Made by a program: the position numbers and the translations under genes
The notes under the pieces: model-generated
The model's database searches: none
Told to the model about the DNA's origin: nothing
What the model saw: only the letters and a program-made list of their open reading frames with translations
Assembly (NCBI GenBank): GCA_010015675.1
Contig: ML976989.1
Span: 663,709 to 727,708 of the forward strand
Reading direction: 5' to 3'
Length of the DNA stretch: 64,000 bases
Source: Byssothecium circinans
Taxonomy: Eukaryota > Ascomycota > Dothideomycetes > Pleosporales > Massarinaceae
Part shown: positions 10,635 through 25,439 of the stretch, piece after piece
Layout: each line of letters begins with the position of its first letter
How positions within the stretch are numbered: the first letter of the stretch is position 1

Positions 10635-11318
10635 ATGACTACACCCCACCCCCACCCCCACCCCCACCCCCCCAGCCGCATAATCTTCCTCAACGGCTTC
10701 CCGGGCGTCGGCAAACTCACCATCGCCCGAGCCCTCCAAACCAAGCTCCAAGCCCTCAACATCCCCACCCGCCTCATAGATAACCACGTCCTAATCGACA
10801 CTGCACAAGCCGTAATCCCTGGCCGCAGCCCAGACCATAAAGCCCTGCGTAGTAAGATCCGCTTCCTCGTCTTCGAAGCGCTAGCGCGCGAGTTCGAGAA
10901 GATGCACGAGAGTCAAACACCCACGGACGACGAAGCAACGAGCCCGGGACTAACAGTAATAATGACACGCTGCCTCACCCGCACCGCTCCCGACATTTCC
11001 GTATTCCACGAAACGCTAAACCTCGCGAGAGTCGCAAAGGTGCCGATTTTCTTTTTCAATTTGGTGTGTGGGGAGGAGGAACACAGGAAGAGGTTTTTAG
11101 ATCCCGAGCGGGTGAGGGGCGGAAAGAGTAAGTGCTGTAGGTTGGAAAGATTAGGGGAGCATTTGAGCGGGGAGAGGCTTTTGAGGATGGGGGACTTGGA
11201 GGGGGGACTTGGGGGTGTGGTGGTTAGGGAGTGGGAGGTTGATGTTGGGGGGTTGTGTGTGGGGGCGAGTGTTGGGGTGGTGTTGAGGTTGGTAGATGGA
11301 CCTGGTGAGGAGGGATAA
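10635..11318 (+). CDS. P-loop NTPase, putative kinase-like, unassigned
   Basis: A single exon encodes 227 aa. After a His-Pro repeat leader (HPHPHPHPP) comes a Walker A motif, FLNGFPGVGKLTIARAL, then a possible lid and base-contact region (DNHVLIDTAQAV). This resembles the AAA_33 / small-molecule kinase class, including chloramphenicol phosphotransferase-like folds. No substrate is evident. The last ~50 residues are Gly/Val-rich and come from very G-rich DNA, while the first half is C-rich. The true C-terminus may differ if an intron was missed. The P-loop assignment is sure and the function is unknown. Confidence 0.7.
   Translation: MTTPHPHPHPHPPSRIIFLNGFPGVGKLTIARALQTKLQALNIPTRLIDNHVLIDTAQAVIPGRSPDHKALRSKIRFLVFEALAREFEKMHESQTPTDDEATSPGLTVIMTRCLTRTAPDISVFHETLNLARVAKVPIFFFNLVCGEEEHRKRFLDPERVRGGKSKCCRLERLGEHLSGERLLRMGDLEGGLGGVVVREWEVDVGGLCVGASVGVVLRLVDGPGEEG
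10641..10672 (+). repeat. CCCCCA tandem tract encoding His-Pro repeats
   Basis: Four to five copies of a CCCCCA-like hexamer lie directly after the start codon of the P-loop gene and encode alternating His and Pro. Such tracts vary in length by slippage. Confidence 0.8.
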
Positions 11319-14226
11319 AGAGGGGAGATGGGAGGGAGTGGGGCTGTGAGAAGTGTACTGGAGGAGCTGTGTATTTATGTAGTTTGAAAGAGGGAGTGGT
11401 TGGACGTCCGCTTGCGATGGTGGGGAGGATTGGGCTGGAGGCGTTGTTAGGAGATGATTGATGTGGTATGCCTTTATGTAGCGACTGCCGAGTTTTGTCA
11501 GTAATCGCGAGAGTTTGTGCGAGTTCGTAGTAGACACGTAAAAGAACACTTTCTATTCACTTTCTAGGCTTCGCCACTTCACATATCGTAAGTTCCAAAC
11601 CCCCTTAAATCTTATCGCCCCTCAATCTCACCTAGTGAATATTTATTTCCAAAAAGATCATCTGAAGCGTGCCCGCAAGAACTTGGGGGTTTCTCTATGG
11701 AAGTATAGATACATACATATACGTCATCCAACACATCTCCCCATTGAAGCTTCCCGCACCCCTCATCCCACAGACCACCAGTTCCCCCACACCACCAACC
11801 CGCCCCTTCCGCCAATCGACCTCAAAGGAACGCCTTACACCAAGACCTCAAACGGCCCAGAGTCCGCACACATTACCCGCAATCCCACCAGCAATCCCAT
11901 CTCCGTACGATCCAGCACACCTTCCCAATTCATCTTCCCTACCTCTGGTACCTTGGGTAAAGCCAAGATATCTTACTGGGAGATAGGATTACCGGCTCCA
12001 ACACCAACACCAGCACCAGCACCAACCCAGCGTCTTCATACCTGAAACAGAGGAAGATAGTCTCCTAGCCTGACTGCTGTAAGCTTACTTGTTGCTTGTT
12101 ATACTTTTCGACCGAGGACCGCATTTCCGTGGACGTCGATTGTACTGTACTGTACTTACATACCGATGATGAGTAAATGCCCTCGATCCGCCTTACCCGT
12201 CCAAACTAACTAAACTACACCACGCGCGTGCAACGTTAAGAGTCCAGACCCTTGCTTGTAACGGTGCGCTGGAAGGCCGTTGGATATGATATGACAGGTA
12301 TGGGTGCGCCGAGGAGGTCTGGAGGTTAATTACTGTGCCTATATGGGGACATCATCTGTACTTGGTACCTATAGGTGATGCGTACAACGTAACGGCACTT
12401 GCATTGGAGAAAGCTGCTTTACAGTACAATGGTGAACGGTCGACTTGCTTGTTGAGGACCCTGGAAAGTACACTGATCAACTTCAACTTCCCGTCCTCTT
12501 TCGTCGAGTTGGGTATAGGTACGAGTATCTATCTAGCCTCTGGGTAGGGTGCGTGAGTGTGGGTATATCAAATACTGAAGGAAACTATCATCATCATCCC
12601 AAGCTATCACTCCATCACCACACCCCACGCGCTCACCCCCCAACCCCCAACCTCTTCCTCGCGCCCCGTGGGTTGGCTGATTGGTTGGGTTAGGTTGCGC
12701 AATCCAACCGTCAGTCAACGGACTTCACGGACCTTATCCAGTCCACTCACCTACCGCCTTGCCAAGTTGGCATGCATGCCTGCCCTCACCCTACCTTCCC
12801 TCCCCTTCCCTTAACTTACCTTACCCTTGGGGGCCCGGACCCCGCGTAAGATTACTCACAATCTGAACCTAGACCTAGACTCAAGAATCCGCTCTGCGCG
12901 GTGTGTGCACTGCGCGCGCGCAACGAACAAGTGAGACGGACTACGGGACGGTATGATCGACCGGCCGGCCGGGCTGCACGAGGGCCGCATTGGTCGTTGG
13001 TCGTGCGGTGATGTGCGGTCAGCCAACGGGTGGTCTTATCTTACTCGCAGCTGCATTATATCATATCATATCCGACATGTCGTAACGCAACGCAACGCAA
13101 CGGAACGGGGGTGGTTGGATTATGGGTCCGGGCGGGTTTACACCGGGGTACGATGATGATGGTGAGATGAAGAGATGGGTGGCTGGGAGATCGGGCGGGA
13201 AGGGAAGGAAGGTTTTAGATGAATGGGCAGAGTCGACCTCGACTTCGTATGTATGTTGTGGTAAGCGCGCAGGGCGGATTGTTGTCCGTACAACGTCTAG
13301 CGTACTGCGTATACGGATGTCCAAGCTGGGATACCGTCGCGAAGTGGACTCCATACCGTATTTTGGGGGAGGCTGGGAGAATGAGTGATGATGACGGCGC
13401 TAATGGCGTTGAAGACACTTTCACGATGGCAAAGGGAGAGTTGGAAGTAGTTTGACCAAGGTATTTCAGACTATAATACAATTGTGCCTTCAACAATCCA
13501 CAAGAGACAGACAAATACCAACACCCCGCTCGCAAGCGCGCGGTTGCAATGTGTAAGACTCAAGTAGGTTCTTTTTCCGACCGACAAAAAGATTTGCGAC
13601 AACGCCTGCGTAAAACAGACGTGTCCGACACGTGTTTTGTTTCCCTCGCAGCGAGTCCGGGTCCATGCCAAGCTGCTGCAGACCCCAAAGACAAAATGGG
13701 CGCGCGCTTTGTGACACTGGGATCCCAGTCTTTCCTCTGACTGACCAGCCTCGCCTCGTCGACAACTGAAATGAAAGGAGAATAAGAGAGCACGGGAACG
13801 CGAATCAAACAAGAAGCAAAGGAGAAATAAGTAATGAAGGAAAGATGAAAAAAGGGTACTCATGATCATCATAAGCTGTCCCGAAACCAAAAGAGTTACT
13901 TCGGGATCATAAAACCAGCCTGTACCAGTCAACCCCAATGACTTGTGACCGCCACCCCCGCAAGTAAGCAAGAACATGAAAAGAGAAGAAGAAAGGGGCG
14001 CATGCAATGCTACATACATCTATAAGATGATGTTTTGTGAAGAAACGAAAAAACGACCATCGGGAAAGAAGTGTTCTAAAAAGGGAATTAAACAGTCAGT
14101 AGGGACACAAAAGAAAAGGAAACGGTGTAACACGTCTATGTGCGCCTTCTGCGCCGAGGTATGCGCCGGAGAAGCAGTGTGCTTGTTTTGGAGCAAAGTG
14201 GTACTGCACTGCATTGACAGACTAGT
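11319..14226. other. 2.9-kb gene-free interval between convergent genes
   Basis: The P-loop gene and steA both end facing this interval. About 13,500-14,226 is A-rich on the plus strand and probably includes the steA 3' UTR. Short direct repeats occur near 11,998-12,026 (ccaaca/ccagca hexamers) and near 13,083-13,107 (acgca pentamers). Open frames here, for example on the minus strand at 13,471-14,019, overlap on both strands and show no family features. No RNA gene was recognised. Confidence 0.5.
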
Positions 14227-16571
<2,345 letters not shown>

Positions 16572-19500
16572 GCTGCGCTGCAACACGACGTCCTGTTTGT
16601 TTGCTCGCGTTTGGCCGTCGTCGATGTCAGACGACGCTGCGTGGAGTAATGGCGAAATGAGACGGATAAGGCTCTCGCAAAGGTCCTGCCAGGTGCAAAA
16701 TAATATAATGTGAAGCGTAAAGCGAAGGAAAGGCCTGCGTTGGTTTGAGGTCCGTTCAGAGAAGATAAAACGTATCCGAGGGCCTGCCTCTGAAGCCTTA
16801 GCAGTCTCGATGACAAGCGGACTGGGCAGCGTGGAAGTTGGGGCTTTAGGACACACGAAACGCAAATCTGAGGGGGGAGTGGCAGAGCTTTAGGTGTCGG
16901 AGGGCTGGTGAAACAGGAGTTGGTCGTTTTGGAATGATCTATTTCGGGGCCCGTCCTCAAGCCAGCTCGCCCCGGTCCTGGCAGAGGGCGGGCGGGCGCC
17001 TGAGCGACCAGAGCGCGCGATGGAGCCAGACGGAGCGAATGGGAGGACCTGCAGCGGGCGCCCCTGCTAGCGCGCCGTGGTCGACTCGCGGGCTGCCTGT
17101 GCAGTGCAATAATGTATGTGCGTGCGGTCAGTCACCACAGGACGGTGCTGCGTTGGCCGGTGGGCTGCCGTGACCGTGACCGTGACCGCGACCGTGAGGA
17201 CTCATGGGCGCCATCGCTACGCTGCCATCATGCCATGCAGTGCGGGCCATGGCCAGTGGCACCGGCAGTCTTGCCAGAGTCAAGACGTCTTCAAGGACCA
17301 CCGCCGGTGCCGTCGTGCCGCTATCATCTATGTACTGTACATACTCTTCGCCGCTCCGTCGCTGTCTTATAACTGGTACGCCACAGTACGACACCAGCAT
17401 CGCCTGCCACTGCTGCCACTGCCGGTGCTCGCATCCCTCTCCCTCCCCGCGAGTCGGCGCGCGACGGGGGGCACGGCGCAACTGTCGCATGCGGCTAGCC
17501 ACTCGAACAGACACTCCCCTCCCATCCCACCACCACGCGGCGGCGGCAGGCGAGCGCCCGGCACATGCTTTGTTCACAGCGGCGAGCACATCGAGTATCG
17601 ATCGGCCTCTCTCCGCTGGGACGGTCCGCATCATCCATCATCGTCGACTTCCTCTCCATCAGCAGACCCTGCCTTGCATTGCACCCAGGCCAGAGAGCCG
17701 CCGAGAGACGAAAATCCCAGGATGCCCTCGCCCACACGTCGATAATGCAGCTTGACGGGCGGACACCGCGACCACTCAGCGCTCGCTCCTCGCTGACTGA
17801 CGACAAGACTCCCGACACTGATCTTCTTACCGCCGCTGTTATTATCGCCCTGGTGGCCCATACTCGCTGCCTGCGTATTGGCCTTCCCATCGACTGCGCT
17901 CCTCCCTGAGAAAAGCACATCCAATATCATAAAGGTAAGGCTCGCCCGCTAACTGTTCCTCCCCCAAACTCGGGCTGCTCTGCACGACGCAGGAACATCA
18001 CATTCCCGTCAGCGCTGGCTGCATCTCAGTGCGGATCCAGCAGCGTAATCACGCGAACGGTGGAACGCCATTCTGTTCCTGACTTGACGTCCTGTGGCGG
18101 ATCAACGAACTGTGAAGTGCAAGAGCACGGTGCGGCCAGATGCAGGAACCAGCAAAAGAGGCACTCGGCGCCAGGTTTGATCTCCGTCCTGAAACGCCAT
18201 CCACTTGTCCCTTGTGGGGATACTGAAGGGTTTTTGGCTATCCAATAACGCAATTAGGCTCCACCGTCCCTCTTCTCTGAATCTCGGTTTGTAGGAAGCA
18301 AGCCCAGCGCCTGTCTTTGACTCTGATGGAGGTGCAGCGTGCGCATATAGCCCAACAGTGTCGCCGTGTCTCTCAGCGTGACGCTCTCGCGAGGCTGGCT
18401 GGTTGGCTGGCCAGTAAGCGCATCCATGAGTCGTTTCAGAGTTTCTTTTGCCTAGGGTCCCATTCCTCTAACCGTTTTCAACCGCTTTCTAGACCCACTT
18501 CCTACGGCGAGTCAGCGAATGAGCGCCGGTTTTGCCGGGTGCACGCAAGCGCTCGAGCAGATGTCAAAGGTGCATCCCCACCATCACCTGCCACCTTGAT
18601 GCAGCCGATAGCACTGGTTAACACAACCGTAATTTTATCCTCCTAGCCCTGAGCTATCGCAGAATGCGCGATCCACTCGTCCTGGCTAGAGTGCGTTGAG
18701 AGTGTAGATCTGAAAAGTTTTCTGTAAGAGAGCAACCGCGCCGTTGAACATCGATGCACAGATGATCATGGGGCATTGTAAGCCGACGAGACGAGGCGGG
18801 CTGGTGTGGTGGTCGAGCCATCTGGCTTACCTCAGGCCGACCTTCGATCCACAAATGCCATGTTCACACGAACTTGCATGTGCGAAATCCCTTTTGGCAG
18901 AAACCTGGACTTCGAGTCTTTACCGAGAGATTCGTGTGTGACCAGCCTGTGAAACACTTCGCATACAGCCTCGCCCTCTGCCCTCGGATACCGCTGTTCA
19001 CAAACCAAAACGCTTTTGGTCTGCTATATTTGTGATGCTGGGACACCATCGGAGGAAACATCGTTTTGGGAGAAGTACGCCTGTACCTGCGTTAGTGAAC
19101 TTCTGAAACCCACCCCAGAGTATCGTCTCCTTCTTGATCGGGACGCAAAGGTGGGCTCCAGTAGAGCGCAGGAGGTTGTTCGATCCGTCTCCACTGCATA
19201 CGGCCATGTAGACCGAAGAGCTGTCAGAATTTAGGGTGATTGCTCCCTTTTCGTTGTATGACATCCAAAAACCAACATCGAACGAAAGGTGTCATCGAAG
19301 CGAAGAATATTGCCAATCTCGGAGGCAACCTAGCCGTTAGTGGCGGAGACGACGAAGTTGTTTCGCTACGCCCGTGGCTAAAAAGCCCAGAACAGACGAG
19401 GCAAGTCGATATTGTGCCTCTGCTTGAATCGTTGAGGTGCAAATGGCGGCCACCATTGGATAATGAATATGGTCGAATACTCCTTAGCCAGGGAAGGTTT

Positions 19501-20044
19501 AGGCCACGGGACTAACAAGCCGACCGCTCATGTCAGCACGTGTTGTTGTTACTCAGGTCTCCGGAGACATGTCAAAGAGAAAAAAGCCGTCTATCAGCAA
19601 CCGCTTCGAGGGTGTTGTCGTGATGCGGAAGCCCTCTATCAACAAGTCACAGCCGTGAAGACACTGCGCTGACTCTTCCGTGAGACCATCGACAAACCTT
19701 CCAGCGCTGGCGGTTTACATTGAGCCCACCGGATAATGACGCTCACAATGGGGGCGAGAGATCTTCTTGATGTATCAGATCTCAAGTCTGTGTATCAGAG
19801 TGGCGGGAGTTTCAGGTTGATAGCTCGCTGCAGGGACGATGACCTCCATCAACACCAAGGCGGATAAGCCTTTAGCACACTATTACGCAACTAAGTACAG
19901 ATGTGGATGTTTTCGAGCAGTTGGAGTTTGTTTGGTGATTACCAAATCATCGGAGGAGTTCGAGCTTTCTCTGAAAGTGGTAACGTAGGTATGGACGCTT
20001 CGAAGGTTCGGATGAGGACAGACGTTGGAGTCGTCTTTCAAAGC

Positions 20045-20236
20045 TTACTCAACAACTTCGAGTTGTATTCCTTGTTCCTGGGCTAGCTTTTGGGCCGTAT
20101 TAAAACGGCTATCCAATCGCACGCCATAAGCTATCCAGTCCCTACGAAATGCTGGTAAATAAAATTCCCTCAGCCAAAACCTGTTCCACCAGGCAAACCC
20201 CACTCCGTAACCTTCCGGACGATCATCCAGCCTCAA
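20045..20236 (-). pseudogene. Short protein-like relic, C-terminal fragment of unknown enzyme
   Basis: A 63-codon minus-strand frame ends in a natural-looking C-terminus (QKLAQEQGIQLEVVE then TAA). It is rich in aromatic and charged residues (FAWWNRFWLREFYLPAFRRD), unlike random open frames nearby. The frame is closed by TGA immediately upstream, and no continuation with the same character was found in the other frames. It may be the tail of a decayed gene. I cannot name the family. Confidence 0.3.
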
Positions 20237-20354
20237 GGCTCAATGCACGAAATGCATTCAAAATTTTAGTGGATGCCGAAAGGGAAGAACCATAAAGGCG
20301 CGGCTTAAGTTGCAATTCTGCGTGGTACAATAGCTCTCATGAGACGCCAGTATA

Positions 20355-20390
20355 GCCGTCTCCCCGGCCATCTCTCCGGCCGTCTCTCCG
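20355..20390. repeat. Three tandem 12-bp units
   Basis: Three near-identical copies of gccgtctctccg (20355-20366, 20367-20378, 20379-20390) occur in the gene-poor interval upstream of CRD1. Confidence 0.75.
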
Positions 20391-21780
20391 GCTTGAAGGC
20401 GCGAATCGGCACTTCTTAACGTATGCAGTGGCTTCATTCCTAGTATCAACCTAGTATCGAGGCGGAAATCGCAAATCGAGGCGTTCTCGAAGAAGGCTTC
20501 AGAGCATTGACGCGGGCTTTTGATCAATAGCGTCGTTCAAGCACGGGCAAACCAATAACCATATCTTGGCCGTCGCCGGGTACTATTCATGCCATTCGGT
20601 ATTCTCGCCTGATCCGTCTAGGACGAGCTTTCTGTGTCTGGCCGCGGAGCGCCGAGTTTCCAAAAAGGGACGGGTTTGCTCATAGTACTAGACCCTGAAA
20701 GTTTAACTGTGTCTTACATGGAACCCCTCGGCTGCCAGAGGCGCAATTGACGATGCATGAAATCTTTCGAGATCTAGAGCTGCGGGAGTTGACCTCTGCT
20801 GAAGTCGTGGCGGGTCTCTGGGGTTCTCGACGGCTCACCTGCCTTCGGTCACCGGATTGGTGATAAGATTGATTTTGAGCGGGACATTGGTAATAGCATG
20901 CAGATTTCGTTGAAAACCTCTGTACAGTATGTTTCGCCTCGACTTGAGCATCGAGACAACCGTGCTTAACACATTGCAGGTCGAACGAGACCTGCACTGA
21001 GACGATTCTCGGATCTGTTCGGCTTGAAAGCCATACGCTTTGTATGCAGGGTCCTTGTGGATTGGAATAATGCCTGCGGGGTGGCGTAAATCTTGAACAT
21101 AGAGTTCGGCCGATTTCCAAAGTTCAGCATCTCGTGATGATGCTATGCATCGTTAGCCAAGTGTTAAACGTTAATCAACGACTCCCTGGCAGTGCCAAGG
21201 TGGAACTCGTTATTCCGAAAGCCAGTTTGAGATGAAAAAGGCGATGGGAAAGGACAAAATCTCATCATTGAAATCGGTTCAACCTCCAATTCTAGGGCTC
21301 AGATGCGGAGTATGTCCCGGAGCCTCACATCCTCAGTCTCTACGAGCCGGCATGACCACTATTGTCCTGATTAGATTTGAAACAACATTAGCTGGAGTCT
21401 AGTAATCGTCCAAAGCCGGCCAAGTTCAACACTCACCTCCCAGACGGCATCTTGTCACCCAGAATGACGTCCGCTATTATAACCGCCGACTATATCGCCA
21501 CGGGCCTGCGGGGCGCGTGATATGACCCGCTTCTTCATGGTCAAATCCAAATCCTGCGATGATCCTGAGGTGTTTGAAACGAGAGGGACTGAGCATGACG
21601 TTTGATGAGCCGTGAGACCTGCTCGAAAGTCGTACCTGGCGCTATCCAAAGTTGGCGCTAGCGGGCTTGGCACCAAACATCGCAAACAATCAATCCTTCA
21701 CAGACGTCAATTGACTTGTTGATGACGAGAACAACATCACATGCAGCATCGAAAACGATAGCGAAATAGCTTGAAGCGTG

Positions 21781-23100
21781 ATGGCTTCATCCACTTTGAT
21801 ATTCGTTCCGTTGTCAAGACCCCAGTCACGAGTCTTGCAGCAGTTCCCGCGGGTCCGGCAAATCATCCCTCCTGGACACTCACGTGCCTCGTGCTTCTGG
21901 TCGCGTATTCGTCTTTCACAGCGTGCATCAACACGCACACACCCATTAGGCTCTCATAGAAGAGATATTACACAGAGAAGCTCGTTCAGCACGTCAGCTA
22001 TCTGCCTTTTAGACCATGAGAACAAGCAAGCGCCAAGGCGTACACCTTCTATCAAGGATCAACAAGTAGGTTCATGACTTCTCTACTCTCTCTTTTGCTC
22101 ACATGGGCTTGTTAATCTGATAGAGTTGGTCTTTCGAACTCTTTTAAACTAAACCAACCCATTCAATCAAAACTGCTTCCTCAAGTCCAACCACTAACAT
22201 ACCAAACAGGACCCCCAACCAACCCCCCTAACCCAAACTCTCAAAGCCAAACTCCCCCTCAAGCTCCCCCTCACCCACGAAAAAATCTACAACATCCCCA
22301 ACCTCCTAACCTTCTCGCGGCTCCTCTCCACCCCCGTCCTCGGCTACCTAATCCTGAACAACCACCCGCTCTACGCCTTCACCCTCTTCGTCTACGCCGG
22401 CACCTCGGACCTCCTCGACGGCTGGATCGCGCGGAAATGGAATCTCCAGACCGTCGTCGGCAGCGTCGTCGACCCCATGGCCGACAAAGCCCTCATGACC
22501 ACGCTCGTAACCTGCCTCGCGCTAAACGGGAGCCTGAGCCTCCCCCTTGCGACGCTGATTCTAGGCCGCGATGTCAGTCTCGCGCTCGCCGCGATTTATT
22601 TCCGCTACGCGTCGTTGCCGCCGCCGAAGACGGTGGCGAGGTATTGGGATTTCTCGCTGCCGAGTGCCGAGGTTCATCCTACGACTATTTCTAAACTGAA
22701 CACTTTTTTGCAACTTGTGCTCATTGGGACGACCATGTGTGTGTCGCTTTTGCATGACCCGGCTGCGATTTCTTCGGCCGCGAATTTGCTTTCTGCGCCG
22801 CTTCTTTCGGTCCAGGAGGCGCTGGGGGGCCCGGAGGGCGTGGATAGGCTGGTTAAGGGTATGAGCGGTGTTGTGGCGGGAACGACTGTGTATTCGGGAT
22901 TGAGTTATGCGTGGATGAAAGATGCGGTTAAGATTTTGGGAGAGGATGAGGCGTTGAAGAAGAAGCAGGGGTTTAGGGGACGGATGATTATTGGGGGCAC
23001 GTTTGGAAGTGTGATATTACTTGCTGCGGGGCTGTGGTGGAGGGAGCTACAGAAAAGGGATGCAGAGGAAGAGGAAGAGGACGAGAAGAGTGAGAAGTAA
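21781..23100 (+). CDS. CRD1: Mitochondrial cardiolipin synthase (CDP-alcohol phosphatidyltransferase)
   Basis: Two exons (21781-22065 and 22210-23100) encode 391 aa. The CDP-alcohol phosphatidyltransferase motif D-x2-DG-x2-AR-x8-G-x3-D-x3-D is present without fault: SDLLDGWIARKW followed by GSVVDPMADKAL. The enzyme joins CDP-diacylglycerol and phosphatidylglycerol into cardiolipin in the inner mitochondrial membrane. Exon 1 is a basic, Ser/Arg-rich leader (RRDITQRSSFSTSAI) fitting a mitochondrial transit peptide. The 144-bp intron (phase 0) separates the leader from the enzyme. Several hydrophobic helices follow and the C-terminus is strongly acidic. It is convergent with MTO1, with 173 bp between stop codons. 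Confidence 0.93.
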
Positions 23101-23273
23101 AGTATTGTGTATCTCTTTAAAGCTGTCTGCATTATACTCTAGAGACATGGTGTCTGATACCTACCTACATTGCCGGGGTCTTCGTACATGTATTCTACAT
23201 TTCTTTCTTACATCCTACACAGTTCAAACGCCACCGAATGCAATATAATAGTACACACCTTGGAACTATGCGT

Positions 23274-25439
23274 TCATGCAACTTGTCCCGCCGCATCCAT
23301 AAATATCCTCTTCCGCTCCTCTATCTCTTCCCTAACCCTCTTCTCCCTCTCACCCTTACCCACTCCCCTAACAAACTGCAAAAGCCTCAAAGCCCCCGTA
23401 GGCGTGACCCCCTCCACACGTCTCGCCATGCCCACGCTCTCCGGTCTCGCCAGCTTCAATGCGGCTTTCTCCTCGAAACTCAATCCAAAGATGTCCTCGT
23501 AGTTTAGATCCTCGGGCAATTTTAGTCCCTCGTCTCTGAGCCAACGTTGTTGAGCGGCCGTCTGGTGAGCGACGTAGGGTGCGTATGTGGCGTTTATCTG
23601 AACGCGCGATTGTATATGGGGGGAGTAATTGCCGATGGCGGGAAGAACGTTGAGGAGGGAGGAAGGCGTGGTAGAGGGTAGACGGAGGAGGTCATATGCT
23701 GAGCGCTTTGTGCTGTCATTGCGGATTGCGAAGCCGTGTTGGCTCCATATTGGTGATCCAAAGGTTTTCTCTTCCATTAGTCTGGTCAATTCCTCGATAT
23801 CAGCTGCCTCGCGTGAGTAAGCCTCCCAGCGTTTGTCCGTAACCACTCCAGCGGCGCGTCCCATGACTGTGAGGCGCGTGTCGGCATTATCAGCACGCGC
23901 TGACATACGATACTCGGAGCGAGATGTAAACATGCGGTATGGTTCGGAGACGCCCTTGGTGACTAGGTCGTCGATCATAATGCCAATATATCCATCCGCC
24001 CTTGTTAAAGTCATGGGAGCTTTGCCTTGGGCGGCCCGACCGGCATTTATACCAGCTACAACTCCCTGTCCTGCTGCTTCCTCATAGCCTGTCGTACCAT
24101 TGATTTGGCCTGCGAGGAAAAGACCGGAGATGTTCTTAGTTTCGAGAGAGGAGCGCAGATTTCGTGGGTCGACGTAATCGTATTCTACGCCATAACCTGC
24201 CTGGAGCATTGTCACATTTTCCAGCCCCTTTATTGACTTCAACATCTGCTGCTGTATGTCCGCCGGAAGAGTCATGGATATGCCGTTCGGGTATATGACG
24301 TCCGTGTCGAAACCCTCTGGTTCTAGCCAAATGATGTGCGAGTTCTTGTCTGTGAAGCGCATTACTTTCGACTCCACGGATGGACAGTATCGCGGTCCCT
24401 TTACTGTTTCTCGAATATGTATTGACTTGGAGAGATTCTGGCGGACGATATCGTGTGTCGTTTCGTTCGTCCTCGTCTCAAAGTTCAATAGCTGATCTTC
24501 TACTTGTACCCGATCGTTCAAGTAGCTAAACGGCATAGGCGGATTATCTCCCTCTTGCGCTTCTAATATATCGTAATTGATCGTTTTTTTATCCAGTCGA
24601 GGCGGTGTTCCAGTCTTTAATCGTCCCAACGTAAATCCTGCTTCTCGTAGTGACTTGCTCAACCCAAAAGTTGCAGCTTCACCCATACGTCCTGAGGGAT
24701 ACGCTTCAAGACCTATCCACAGTCAGTCTCCTTTTCTTCGCCACCAATCCTTCCTAAACATACCAATATGTATCTCTCCGCCCAAAAACGTCCCAGTAGT
24801 AATAACCACGCTCCCCGCGCCAACAACCTCTCCACTCTCCAACCTCACCCCCTTAATCCTCCCATACCCTTCTTCCCCGCTGTTCTCTCTGTCCACCACA
24901 ATATCAGCGACTTTTCCCTCCACCACACTCAACCCTGTATATCCCACCATTTCCTCTCTCATATATTTCTGATACAGCTTCCTATCAATCTGCGCCCGCG
25001 GTCCCCACACAGCAGGCCCCTTCTTGCGGTTCAACACGCGGAATTGCACACCCGCTTTATCCACGATTCTACCTACGACGCCGTCTAGAGCGTCGATCTC
25101 GCGGAGCATAGTGCCCTTGCCAATGCCCCCGAAGGAAGGATTGCAGGAGCAGACGCCGAGGTTCGTGACGGAGGGTGTTATAAGGGCAGTTCGGGCGCCA
25201 GATCGTGCAGCAGCGGCAGAGGCTTCACAGCCTGCATGACCGCCGCCGATTACTATCACATCAAAGTGCCTATGGCCCTGTTAGATATCAATAGCCGGGA
25301 GACTGAAAGGGTAGGGGCTACAGTACCGTTGAGAGTCGGACACTGTCGCGAAAGTTCTTCGAGCGCGATCGTTGAAGGACCGGACGCGAGGCGCATGGCC
25401 CCAGAGCTGGCGTGCTTTCATGGGGACTGTGCGATACAT
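23274..25439 (-). CDS. MTO1: Mitochondrial tRNA wobble-uridine modification enzyme MTO1 (GidA/MnmG family)
   Basis: Three exons (25327-25439, 24764-25269, 23274-24712) encode 685 aa. After an Arg-rich transit leader comes the FAD-binding dinucleotide motif [14 protein letters not shown]. The MnmG signatures [48 protein letters not shown] and [13 protein letters not shown] follow in order. MTO1 acts with MSS1 to add the carboxymethylaminomethyl-type group at C5 of the wobble uridine in mitochondrial tRNAs. The length agrees with the family. Exon 1 carries only the targeting peptide, and the first intron ends just before the FAD motif. All junctions keep phase. Confidence 0.96.

Larger units (their letters stand above)
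16572..21780. other. 5.2-kb gene-poor interval upstream of steA and CRD1
   Basis: The start codons of steA (minus) and CRD1 (plus) face away from this interval, so it holds both promoters. About 16,900-18,000 is GC-rich and gives overlapping open frames of 140-209 codons on both strands, which look like composition artefacts. From about 18,000 to 21,700 no long conserved-looking frame was found. Minor repeats are a tgaccg hexamer tract (17,170-17,198) and a 12-bp triplet at 20,355-20,390. One protein-like fragment occurs at 20,045-20,236. A long non-coding RNA or extended steA 5' leader is possible but not shown. Confidence 0.5.

Noticed and set aside
10235..10783. 182-codon plus-strand frame
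   Set aside because: It overlaps the real P-loop start in another phase; its Thr/Pro/His richness comes from the C-rich tract.
13471..14019. 182-codon minus-strand frame near the steA 3' end
   Set aside because: Competing frames exist on both strands; composition is Leu/Phe/Cys from A-rich antisense DNA; no domain seen. Probably steA 3' UTR.
17116..17755. Overlapping frames of 209, 183, 168 and 141 codons on both strands
   Set aside because: GC-rich sequence gives long open frames in several phases at once; none has a recognisable motif or an intron structure.
20680..21120. 146-codon minus-strand frame
   Set aside because: Ser/Arg/Gln-rich with no domain pattern and no neighbouring exons.
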